A stretch of DNA of 5,880 nucleotides from Leptospiraceae bacterium (GCA_027485405.1 JAIXRB010000051.1:1-5880); one strand, 5' to 3'. Numbered from the stretch's first letter, positions 1-5,859 are shown. Notes: generated by a model from the sequence alone, not told the origin. Program-made: numbers and translations.

Positions 1-1
1 A

Positions 2-124
2 ACCTACCAAATTGCCTTAGAGATTCTGAGTGTAGTGGATGTTGCGAAACTATTGTTCCAGATTCCTCGATTCTCTGACCACCCAAAAGGAACCAATCGT
101 CCTTTACTAGTTCTTCCTGAGTGA
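2..124 (+). CDS. Possible 3' end of an upstream gene, function unknown
   Basis: A reading frame is open from the left edge to a TGA at 122-124, giving about 40 residues that end in RPLLVLPE. It could be the C-terminus of a gene beginning outside the window, 44 bases before the next start codon. The sequence (…DVAKLLFQIPRFSDHPKG…) is protein-like but I recognise no family. The opposite strand is also open across nearly the whole stretch, with an equally plausible translation (…DDWFLLGGQRIEESG…), so strand and reality are uncertain. The + strand is preferred only because the next two genes run that way and the frame ends with a stop just before them. Confidence 0.3.
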   Translation, partial: TYQIALEILSVVDVAKLLFQIPRFSDHPKGTNRPLLVLPE

Positions 125-168
125 GCTATTTGGTTGACCTAATTGCTCCCCCAAGGAAAAATTTATCC

Positions 169-882
169 ATGAAACAGATGATTCTTTTATTTTTTTTATT
201 CATTAGTTTACCAGTTTTTTCACAGGCATATGAAGGCAGTCCTTGTGCCTCATACGAAAATTCAGATTTAAAAGAACAAGTACTATCTGGTTATATCCCT
301 GAATTACGATTCAACGGGATGGAAGTATACAGCAACTATCAATTTTGGGCTACTTCTTCTTTAAAGCCTGATGTAAAAAAGCCAACTCCTAAGAAAGAAG
401 AGGAAGATTATGAATATAAAGAAAAAGTGGATTCATGGACTTGTATGTACACTCCTTACTCTCTTACCGATTACGATTCGAAAACTGCTTGGGTGGAAGG
501 AGCGACAGATGATGGAATTGGCGAAACTGTATTTGTTCGTGTAGATTCTCAAAAACCTATCGTAATCTGGGCAGGATATGGAAAATCCAAAGTTCTATTT
601 GAAGCTAACGGTCGTCCAAAGAAAGTCAAAGTAACAGTTTGGGCAGGTAAGAAAGGCGAAGACCCTGGTGCAGCCTGGGAAATGTTTAATGTTTCCGATT
701 TGAAAACTATTGCCCACCATGAAATCGAACTCAAAGATAAAAACGCTTACCAGCCTCTTTCTGTTCCAAAACACAAACTAAAGGCAGACGATAACTTCAC
801 AATGATTTCTATAACTATCCTTTCGGTATACAAGGGTAAAAAATATGCCGACACTGCTATTTCAGATATCAAAAATCAATAG
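169..882 (+). CDS. Secreted discoidin-like (NADase-type glycan-binding) domain protein
   Basis: This encodes 237 residues. The frame can be extended upstream to a GTG at 121, but ATG 169 is chosen because it places a classic signal peptide at the N-terminus: M-K-Q, a hydrophobic core at residues 4-17, then a likely signal peptidase I site after FSQA (residue 20). An AAGGA at 153-157 lies 11 bases upstream. There is no lipobox, so the product is probably periplasmic or surface-exposed. Residues about 60-90 are a Lys/Glu/Pro-rich linker. Residues about 90-237 look like the discoidin-like domain known as 'NADase-type glycan-binding' in Leptospira, with a D-x-x-T-A-W-V-E-G motif (about 102-111), GIGE (116-119), AGYGKS (135-140) and a closing DTAISDI (228-234). 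C26 and C92 could form a disulphide. In this family the domain is thought to bind glycan; I see no catalytic NADase region. The family call is fairly firm, the ligand unknown. Confidence 0.8.
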   Translation: MKQMILLFFLFISLPVFSQAYEGSPCASYENSDLKEQVLSGYIPELRFNGMEVYSNYQFWATSSLKPDVKKPTPKKEEEDYEYKEKVDSWTCMYTPYSLTDYDSKTAWVEGATDDGIGETVFVRVDSQKPIVIWAGYGKSKVLFEANGRPKKVKVTVWAGKKGEDPGAAWEMFNVSDLKTIAHHEIELKDKNAYQPLSVPKHKLKADDNFTMISITILSVYKGKKYADTAISDIKNQ

Positions 883-978
883 CTAGGGTAGCAACAAAAC
901 GGCAGTAGAAGTCTGAATGGAAATACATAAACCTATGGATTTAATTGCAATACTCAATACTACCGCAGTAAAATTCAA

Positions 979-3015
979 ATGACCAAACGTATTCTAAAAA
1001 CTAGCGGAGTTGTTTTTTTTCTGCTGCTCCTAATTATTATCATAGTTTTCTCGGGTTTAAAAACGTTTCTCGACCAACGGTAAATCAAATCCCTCGTAAA
1101 GGATACCATTCAAACATTCCTTCAGTTAGATGTTGATTATGGAGAAATCAGCACCATTGTTTTGCCACAACCAGGTCTTAAAATTCAAGGCCTTTTGATA
1201 CATGACGGTGAGCTCAAGATCTGTAAAATAGATGAGGTTTTCATTTCTTTCGATCTTTTGGCGCTCTTTGAAAGAGAATTTTCGATTCGCTCCGTATCCT
1301 TGAAGGATGGAAACCTGGTAATAGAACGTGAAATTGATGGTCAATTTTCTCTGGCTTCCAAATTTAAGTCGGATGCAAAAGAAATACAAGAAGGACGTGA
1401 GAAGATAGAGGAGGGTCCGAAGGCGCTATTTCAATTCTTACCCAAACATGTGTTTTTGGATAAAATAGAAATAGTTTATATTGATAACTATCTCCAAGCT
1501 AAAAATAAACTAACTGTTGACTCACTCGAGATATTCTTTGATAAAAAAGACCTAGCAACGCAAATTCTTTTGGAAGCAAGTCTGAATGAGAATCATTTTG
1601 CACTAGAGTCAAATACTTTTCTAACTCAGGACCAATGGAGCATAGAGTCGCTTCACACCAAGACTAGTTTTTCAGCGAATCATTTTGAACCAAGGAAGAT
1701 GTCGGATTTATTCAAGGTTTTTACACACGGAGATACAGAAGGTTCGAGTTTGGACTTGGCACTCAGCCTAAAGAAAGAAAGTCCAGACAAACTCCAGATT
1801 AATATTGAAAAACTTACCTGGAAGGGGCTCAAAACAAAAAAAGGATTTCTGATTCCTGAATTAAGTGTTAGCACGTCATTAAATTTATTACTGAACGAGT
1901 CCAAAGTCAAATTGGAGAAACTTTCGATTGGTAATGGAAATCATACGGAACTTAGAATTTCCGGGTATGTAAATTTTCAAGAACCAAAAACAATTGCTCT
2001 CAAAGTTGAGTCTGAAAAGTTTGATCTCGATAAGCTACAACCCGTTGTAGATGTTCTATCGAAAATTGAGATCAATCAGTCTCCTTATTTTAAACAAAAA
2101 ATAGCTACCCAGGTAAGCGCAAAACAAGCTAAAATACAACATCCCCTCTTGGACATAGCACTCGATATGCGTAAAATGAAGATTGCTGGTCAATCAATCT
2201 CATTTCTTCGTGGACCTGTATTGTATCGAGAGAACTTACTCTCATTTGATGGCCTCTCTGTCGGTATCTTTGACGGTAAGGTTCTAACTACGGGAAACCT
2301 TATTCTTTCAACAGGACAGCTGCATGCCCAGGCATATCTTTCTAGCATCAATGTTGAAAAGGCGATTCTGTCTGGGACTTCGGATCAACTTTTGAAAGGG
2401 ACTTTGCGTTCTGATCTCGTTGTAGATCTAAATACAAAAAGCAAACAGCCCATTATGAACCAATTGAATTTGAAATCTAAGTTTCACATCGAAAATGGAT
2501 ATTTGCTTGGTTATGCGAACTTCGTTCGACCCTTGGCCGAAATCGGGAAACTTCTGAATTTTGACGGCGCAAAAGGAGAAAGCACAGAGTTTGAATCCAT
2601 TGATGGTGAAGTAGCGATCGCGGGCGGACGCACTACACTTCGGCAATTTCAGATGAAAGGAGTAGGTTTGAATGCCTCCGGGGCAGGAATCTATTCTGAA
2701 GATGGAAAGATCGATATGAAATTTACGGTCGGACTTTCTGGTATGGTAGGAAAAGCGGTAAAGCTTCCGATCATTTACAAAGGCTTTTATGGACAGAATC
2801 TAGCTTATATTGATCCGGTATGGCTTGCCTCCGTATATGCGGGAACACTTATGGGAGGACCTGCCGGTACAGCTTTGGGTAGCATTATGGGAACAAAGGC
2901 TTCAGATAATGTAGATAAAACTATCAATTATGCGAAAGACCGACTTGACGATATCAGTGGGTTCTTTTTTGGAAAGAAGCGGTTAGATGAGAAAGAACCA
3001 AGCTCGAAGAAATGA
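979..3015 (+). pseudogene. AsmA-family envelope protein, interrupted by an in-frame TAA at codon 35
   Basis: From ATG 979 the frame encodes M-T-K-R, then a strong membrane anchor (VVFFLLLLIIIIVF, residues 11-24) and …FLDQR. It then meets TAA at 1081-1083 and continues in the same frame, without another stop, to TGA 3013-3015. Residues after the stop (IKSLVKDTIQTFLQLDVDYG) read as the normal continuation of an AsmA N-terminus. The C-terminal part (about residues 500-640: ENGYL, then GEVAIAGGRTTLRQFQMKG, then GLNASGAGIYSEDGKIDM) is typical of AsmA-like proteins, which are inner-membrane-anchored and span the periplasm; several are implicated in lipid transport to the outer membrane. A Gly/Ala-rich segment (about 614-638) and a Lys-rich tail close the protein. 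An automatic caller would start at TTG 1162 (617 aa), but that start has no well-spaced ribosome site and lacks the anchor, so such a product should not reach the envelope. CAA to TAA is the simplest one-base origin. A sequencing error is the alternative. No good Shine-Dalgarno is seen before ATG 979. Confidence 0.75.
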
Positions 3016-3057
3016 TGAATATCGAAAAATCCAGAATTATTAAACCAGGCACTTTAA

Positions 3058-3225
3058 ATGGTTTTTCGAAAAACGGGAAGCCTTATATTAACTGCCTTGA
3101 TACACGGTCTTACGGATTTTTCCCTAATTACTAAGATAACAGCCTCTGAAGGGATCAGAGCGTATTTAGGCGCCATTGCGCTCCTTCAACCATTTATCGC
3201 TATTAAGCCTATTAGCTTCCAGTAA
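3058..3225 (+). pseudogene. Possible C-terminal remnant of a CPBP (CAAX-like) membrane protease
   Basis: ATG 3058 to TAA 3223-3225 gives 55 residues. The start, MVFRKTGSLILTALIHG followed by LTDF, resembles the last conserved block of CPBP intramembrane proteases, where a (R)-x-T-G-S-L-x-x-x-I-x-x-H-x-x-x-N/D pattern carries a metal-binding His (here H18, with D22). A second hydrophobic run (AIALLQPFIAI) could be part of a final helix. The upstream EExxxR and FxxxH motifs are absent, because the reading frame is closed by stops at 3013-3018 and 3055-3057. If the assignment is right, only a fragment of a roughly 200-300-residue enzyme remains and it cannot be active. The match is by eye over about 20 residues. 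A chance open frame or an unrelated small membrane protein remains possible. Confidence 0.3.
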
Positions 3226-3406
3226 TGCGCATTGTGTCGCCTGGATGGGAAATTCTAACCAAGGATTCAGGACTCTGTTTTGGGAAAAAGGAAGAGCAAT
3301 TTCCGTATTGGTTAAAAAATATTTGCTCTAAAGCTGAAAAAACGATTTAGTAGACTTGTTATGAAATACGAACCAGATTTGTAACAATTCCAAATCAAAG
3401 TTCAAT

Positions 3407-3411
3407 AGGAG
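3407..3411 (+). promoter_or_regulatory. Ribosome binding site AGGAG of the small lipoprotein gene
   Basis: AGGAG ends 9 bases before ATG 3421. It is the best-spaced Shine-Dalgarno on the + strand of this window and supports translation of the very short gene that follows. Confidence 0.7.
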
Positions 3412-3420
3412 ACAGATCAA

Positions 3421-3546
3421 ATGAACAAAATCAAAAGCAATTCCTTACTTATCTTACTTTCATTTTCGATTCTTGCTGGGTGTTCTAGAAAAAAAGAGGG
3501 AAATAACCAAACAGATTTACTGGCTGATCCCACCTACTACAAATAA
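3421..3546 (+). CDS. Small lipoprotein (41 aa), function unknown
   Basis: ATG 3421 to TAA 3544-3546 encodes 41 residues. The N-terminus is a lipoprotein signal: Lys at 3 and 5, hydrophobic core SLLILLSFSIL (8-18), then lipobox L18-A19-G20-C21. Signal peptidase II cleavage before C21 would leave a mature lipid-anchored peptide of only 21 residues, CSRKKEGNNQTDLLADPTYYK. Spirochaetes carry many lipoproteins, including very small ones whose roles are mostly unknown. A strong ribosome site (AGGAG 3407-3411) suggests a real gene rather than chance. It is the last + strand gene before the convergent phage-type operon and could be a truncated longer lipoprotein, but no open continuation of the frame lies downstream that would show this. 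Confidence 0.65.
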   Translation: MNKIKSNSLLILLSFSILAGCSRKKEGNNQTDLLADPTYYK

Positions 3547-3624
3547 TCTCAATGTGCATATAAAATGAGAAATTTGAAACCTAAAAACAATCCATTTTAC
3601 TACAAAAAGAACTGAACTATTTTA

Positions 3625-3648
3625 CCGTTTCCCATAATACGGGAAAGG
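3625..3648. repeat. Hairpin between the converging gene ends; possible weak terminator
   Basis: TTTCCC (3628-3633) and GGGAAA (3641-3646) form a 6-bp stem around the 7-base loop ATAATAC, extended by CC/GG across a one-base bulge (3625-3648). It lies about 15 bases past the gemA stop on the - strand and about 80 bases past the lipoprotein stop on the + strand, where a terminator would be expected. Neither side is followed by a T-run, so it is not a canonical intrinsic terminator. The rest of 3547-3662 holds no gene that I can support. Confidence 0.3.
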
Positions 3649-3662
3649 AAAACTAACTTAAA

Positions 3663-4094
3663 CTAAGGTGAGGCTACCCGGGAGGACATAGATTTTAGAG
3701 CTTCGATGAGACTCTGGGTCTGGTGTTTTGAGAGCAATCGGTAGGACTTACGGAACATTCTCTGGCTCATGCTTTCAGCTGACAGATTTGGATATTGTTT
3801 CTTGATTTCACCGAGAAGCTGAGTCACTTTCGAGCGCTGGTCCGGTGTGGGAATGGCCACCACTTTAGGATCTTTAGAAACGGAAACAGACTTTTTGCGA
3901 GGAGGCTTTTTCTCGATGATTCCAGGGAAGGCTTTGTCCATGATTTTGAATATCCTTTCAAATTCTTTAGGTTCGAGATCTCGAGTGGATTCTTTGCCTG
4001 TGGCTCCGGAAACCAGTGCTCGAAAATCTTCCTCCGGCATTCCGATTTTTGACTTCAAAGTCCAAAGTTTTTTGAGGAGTTCTTTTTTATCCAT
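3663..4094 (-). CDS. gemA: GemA-like phage regulatory protein (Mu gp16 / DUF1018 family)
   Basis: This encodes 143 residues, a usual length for the family. The N-terminal half has the diagnostic arrangement: a basic helix (LLKKLWTLKSKIGM, 6-19), then EEDFRALVSGATGKES (21-36) with the conserved Y/F-R-A-L…T-G-K-x-S core, then a 'L-x-x-x-E-F-x-x-I' helix (about 40-50). A Lys/Pro-rich linker (61-85) joins it to a second conserved half (about 85-135) with QRMFRKSYRLLSKHQTQSLIEALK, equivalent to the family's C-terminal 'L-T-x-x-E-A-x-x-V-I-E-A-L-K' end. In phage Mu, gp16 (GemA) is an early protein encoded just before mor and reported to influence host gene expression and DNA topology; the mechanism is poorly known. 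The ribosome site GGGGA lies 5 bases before ATG 4094, inside the last codons of the preceding gene. This is the last gene of the - strand operon, and no mor-like gene follows. Confidence 0.82.
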   Translation of the reverse strand: MDKKELLKKLWTLKSKIGMPEEDFRALVSGATGKESTRDLEPKEFERIFKIMDKAFPGIIEKKPPRKKSVSVSKDPKVVAIPTPDQRSKVTQLLGEIKKQYPNLSAESMSQRMFRKSYRLLSKHQTQSLIEALKSMSSRVASP

Positions 4095-4095
4095 T

Positions 4096-4110
4096 TTATT
4101 CCCCGTTTCT
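4096..4110 (-). promoter_or_regulatory. Gene-end/ribosome-site cassette, copy 2 (before gemA)
   Basis: On the - strand this reads AGAAACGGGGAATAA. It encodes the terminal R-N-G-E-stop of the 179-residue protein and supplies the GGGGA ribosome site for gemA (ATG 4094). It is identical to the cassette at 4635-4649 except for one base, a synonymous change in the Asn codon. Confidence 0.6.
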
Positions 4111-4635
4111 TCGCTTTGACGCTTCGATGTGTTTTTTAATTAGCGGACTGAGAGCGCGCAAAGACATAAGTGCTGATCGTGATACCTTAAGTAGTTCGTC
4201 TTGCAACTCTTGAAGCTCGCCTTTATTTTGTTTGTATAGATCAAAAATTTCATAATATTTTTGACTAACAAGCGACGCGTATATTTTGAATGTCTGTTCA
4301 TGCACCTTATCGTTCATTTCAACATCCCCTCCCCGGTATCCTTGATCCGAATTGCAATTGAGTTGAAGCAGTTCTTCTTGCAACTTTTTCAGTTCTTTCC
4401 GCGTAACTCCGTGACTATCAAATTCTTGTTTGTACATAGACTGACAAATTTTAAGATTCTCTATTGTGGTCTCGTATTCTGTTACAACTCGACTCAATAC
4501 TAAATCTGGGTCTTCGTTTATTCGTGCTGGGATATGCAATGACCAGGACTTAGCACCAGTATCAATTAGGTTTTGAATTATCTCTTTCGCTTTTGATATC
4601 AAGTCTTCGCCTGTTATTTTTATCTCGCTCATCAT
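4096..4635 (-). CDS. Phage-type helical protein of unknown function with an internal duplication
   Basis: This encodes 179 residues. Residues about 10-55 form a compact segment, 'LIDTGAKSWSLHIPARINED' then 'PDLVLSRVV', with the look of a domain that recurs in small phage early proteins, but I cannot name it. Residues 56-170 are helical and charged. Two stretches align without gaps at an offset of 59 residues: 67-90 (…FDSHGVTRKELKKLQEELL) and 126-149 (…FDLYKQNKGELQELQDELL), about 10 of 24 identical, suggesting a duplicated coiled-coil hairpin. There is no signal peptide or membrane segment. The first ATG (4635) overlaps the previous gene's TAA in a TAATG. A second ATG (4632) is 6 bases from the GGGGA ribosome site and is the alternative start. 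The gene sits between a MazG-like enzyme and GemA, so an early-phage role is likely; its biochemical function is unknown. Confidence 0.75.
   Translation of the reverse strand: MMSEIKITGEDLISKAKEIIQNLIDTGAKSWSLHIPARINEDPDLVLSRVVTEYETTIENLKICQSMYKQEFDSHGVTRKELKKLQEELLQLNCNSDQGYRGGDVEMNDKVHEQTFKIYASLVSQKYYEIFDLYKQNKGELQELQDELLKVSRSALMSLRALSPLIKKHIEASKRRNGE
4193..4395 (-). repeat. Internal duplication: two 26-base copies, 177 bases apart
   Basis: Bases 4193-4218 and 4370-4395 match at 21 of 26 positions, with the identical core TCTTGCAACT. The 177-base offset is exactly 59 codons, so both copies are in frame and encode the ELKKLQEELL / ELQELQDELL helices of the 179-residue protein. This supports duplication at DNA level, not just two similar helices. 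Confidence 0.55.
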
Positions 4636-4649
4636 TATTCCCCATTTCT
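4635..4649 (-). promoter_or_regulatory. Gene-end/ribosome-site cassette, copy 1 (before the 179-residue gene)
   Basis: On the - strand this reads AGAAATGGGGAATAA. It encodes the terminal R-N-G-E-stop of the MazG-like protein and provides GGGGA for the next gene, whose ATG overlaps the stop (TAATG). It implies translational coupling between the two genes. Confidence 0.6.
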
Positions 4650-4949
4650 ATCGAGAGACTCAATCATTGCAATGGCAACTGCGGCCACTTGTATCAGCTC
4701 TTCCCTATACTCTGCGTTCCATCGGTTTTGTCTTCTTTTTGTAGATGAGACCGGATCATCCAAATCCATTCCTTCGCCAGGAAGTGCGTAATTAAAATGT
4801 GATTGCAATGCGGCTCTGTTTACTTCGCCGACTTCCTCACCTAATATCATACACCACGCAGGCTTATTGTGATTCTGTTGCCCCCATTTTGAATCTTGGC
4901 GTTCCCTTTCCTGTCGGATTTCATCTAGTATTTTTTCCAAGTTGTTCAT
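4635..4949 (-). CDS. MazG-like nucleotide pyrophosphohydrolase family protein (phage type)
   Basis: This encodes 104 residues, all-helical in appearance and typical in length for the short phage/actinobacterial members of the all-alpha NTP pyrophosphatase (MazG-like) superfamily. Hallmarks visible in order are I-R-Q-E-R-E-R-Q-D-x-K-W-G-Q-Q-N-H (11-27), the metal-binding helix G-E-E-V-G-E-V (37-43) with E38, E39 and E42, and the C-terminal helix EELIQVAAVAIAMIESLDR (83-101). Canonical MazG has ExxE…ExxD; here the second motif is E84-x-x-Q87. From memory, relatives with the same R-Q-D-x-K-W-G start and ELVQVAAVA end share that Gln, so this looks like a subfamily trait rather than decay. Such enzymes hydrolyse (d)NTPs to monophosphates plus pyrophosphate; the substrate here cannot be read from sequence. 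The ribosome site AGAGG lies 7 bases before ATG 4949 and overlaps the methyltransferase's last codons. Confidence 0.75.
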   Translation of the reverse strand: MNNLEKILDEIRQERERQDSKWGQQNHNKPAWCMILGEEVGEVNRAALQSHFNYALPGEGMDLDDPVSSTKRRQNRWNAEYREELIQVAAVAIAMIESLDRNGE

Positions 4950-4951
4950 AA

Positions 4952-5635
4952 CTATCCTCTCTTCTTTAAAATAGTAACACTTCGACTACGGTGATTTGTG
5001 CTGATCTCAATTCCGATCTTGCCGTACAAATCCCAATTTGTTTTTGAATACTGTGGCCAAACCTGGTCGAGCCAAATGAGAAATCCACCAGGCATTAGGA
5101 TCTTGTGGCATTCGTCGATCACAGTATTTCGTTTGATGAGTGTGCATCCATAGTGTTCGGAGTCCTCAATGCTATACGGAGGATCCGCAAAAATTGCGCC
5201 GAACGGATTGCCCCAACCATTGAGAGCGAGGTAATCTGATAAATAATGAGCATCACCTACGATCTCCGGCTTCATGTCGTATCTGCGGTCAAAGCGGACA
5301 TAGTTCCCTGGTGGTAGAGACCCACTGAACAGATGCAGGACTGGATGGCAATCCGGGAATATAACGTTCATGCGCTTTAGGTAGTTCCCTGGATACGAAC
5401 CATAGTAAGAAGATTGGCTTTTATAGTTTTGGCCGAGAAACCATATATCCTCGATCCTTCCATTCCAGATTCGGAGCGGAGGAAACTTAGGGAATGCCTT
5501 CGAATAGTTAGAGCTTCTTTCTTCTAGAGACAGAGAGCCGCCGCTGAGTTTGCTTCTTAGGAGTTTCTCGGACAATTCCTTCGGAATTCCGATTTGCGAA
5601 AGGCAATTGATAAGCAGTTGATCTTGCGATATCAT
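4952..5635 (-). CDS. Phage-type DNA methyltransferase with DPPY motif
   Basis: This is a class I S-adenosylmethionine-dependent methyltransferase. Numbered from the upstream ATG at 5680 (242 aa), it has a motif I-like VLHLFSGS (114-121), an acidic FDRRYD (130-135), GDAHYL (142-147), the catalytic motif IV ADPPYS (165-170), and LMPGGFLIWL (195-204), the usual late strand of the fold. The C-terminus (STNHRSRSVTILKK) matches a conserved end of this phage family. DPPY is characteristic of enzymes that methylate exocyclic amino groups of adenine (N6) or cytosine (N4) in DNA; the target sequence is unknown. The N-terminal 110 residues (with WNGRIEDIWFLGQNY and YGSYPGNYLKRM) are shared with related phage enzymes and may position substrate. 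ATG 5635 (227 aa) is preferred because it avoids a 40-base overlap and has GGTGA 5 bases upstream at the preceding stop. ATG 5680 or 5647 remain possible. No restriction endonuclease partner is seen. Confidence 0.78.
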   Translation of the reverse strand: MISQDQLLINCLSQIGIPKELSEKLLRSKLSGGSLSLEERSSNYSKAFPKFPPLRIWNGRIEDIWFLGQNYKSQSSYYGSYPGNYLKRMNVIFPDCHPVLHLFSGSLPPGNYVRFDRRYDMKPEIVGDAHYLSDYLALNGWGNPFGAIFADPPYSIEDSEHYGCTLIKRNTVIDECHKILMPGGFLIWLDQVWPQYSKTNWDLYGKIGIEISTNHRSRSVTILKKRG

Positions 5636-5640
5636 CCCAA

Positions 5641-5859
5641 TCACCATCCGGAGGAAGACTTTGTTTCGGGCGGCTTCCATGGTTTAATGTCCGTAAAAAC
5701 ATGATTGGATTTAGTTTCTAGAATTGCGTGGATATGATCTACGATGACTTCCTTGGCGTAGCGATCTAAGTTGGCGCGGCTCGCCATTCCCAATTTGTTT
5801 TTGGTGATTTCGGCAAAGTCTGAGATTTCGTTGATGTCTAGTTCGATGGTGATCTTCAT
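5641..5859 (-). CDS. Small phage-type protein (72 aa), function unknown
   Basis: This encodes a soluble 72-residue protein, M-K-I-T-I-E-L-D-I-N-E-I-S-D-F… followed by an amphipathic helix (LDRYAKEVIVDHIHAILETK, about 31-50) and a Pro/Lys/Ser-rich tail ending SSSGW. A beta strand plus helix at this size could suit a small DNA-binding or adaptor protein, but I see no diagnostic motif and do not assign a function. AAGG lies 8 bases before ATG 5859. The start overlaps the stop of an upstream gene in ATGA, and the stop at 5641-5643 lies 5 bases before the preferred methyltransferase start, so it is embedded in the same operon. Confidence 0.6.
   Translation of the reverse strand: MKITIELDINEISDFAEITKNKLGMASRANLDRYAKEVIVDHIHAILETKSNHVFTDIKPWKPPETKSSSGW

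Larger units (their letters stand above)
3016..3420. other. 405-base stretch without a convincing intact gene
   Basis: Only short, overlapping frames occur here. The first (3012-3134, 40 codons) starts at an ATGATGA overlapping the AsmA stop, but its product resembles nothing I know. The second (3058-3225, 55 codons) looks like a protease-fold remnant and is listed separately. The third (3225-3350, 41 codons) begins at a TAATG overlap with the second and encodes a Lys-rich peptide with two cysteines and no recognisable domain. The stretch probably contains gene debris plus the promoter and leader of the lipoprotein gene at 3421. I could not assign that promoter: TTGTTA at 3356-3361 with TGTAAC at 3380-3385 (18-base spacer) is the best pair, and it is weak. 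Confidence 0.45.

Noticed and set aside
134..139. TTGACC as a -35 box for the discoidin-domain gene
   Set aside because: No -10-like hexamer lies at a suitable distance; the nearest, TTTATC, is about 22 bases away.
882..892. GCTA-GGG-TAGC hairpin as a terminator after the discoidin-domain gene
   Set aside because: The stem is only 4 bp and no T-run follows.
945..974. TTGCAA (945-950) and TAAAAT (969-974) as a promoter of the AsmA gene
   Set aside because: The 18-base spacing is acceptable, but the -10 box would end 4 bases before ATG 979, requiring a leaderless transcript. The match is too weak to list as a feature.
1013..1020. T8 tract in the AsmA anchor codons as a phase-variation (slippage) switch
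   Set aside because: The start codon and the long downstream frame are already in the same frame. Slippage would throw translation out of frame and could not bypass the TAA at 1081 in a useful way.
1081..1086. Programmed stop-codon readthrough at TAA
   Set aside because: The stop is TAA followed by A, not a leaky UGA-C type context, and no structured element is evident downstream. A mutation or an error is simpler.
3225..3350. 41-codon frame starting at a TAATG overlap
   Set aside because: The overlap is suggestive, but there is no ribosome site, no recognisable domain, and the surrounding sequence looks decayed. It is mentioned only in the region entry.
3547..3570. TCTCA…TGAGA inverted repeat after the lipoprotein stop as a terminator
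   Set aside because: It is a 5-bp A/T-rich stem with a 14-base loop and no T-run. It is too weak to support.
3973..3984. 12-base palindrome TCGAGATCTCGA as an operator
   Set aside because: It lies inside the conserved coding part of gemA and is explained by its codons.
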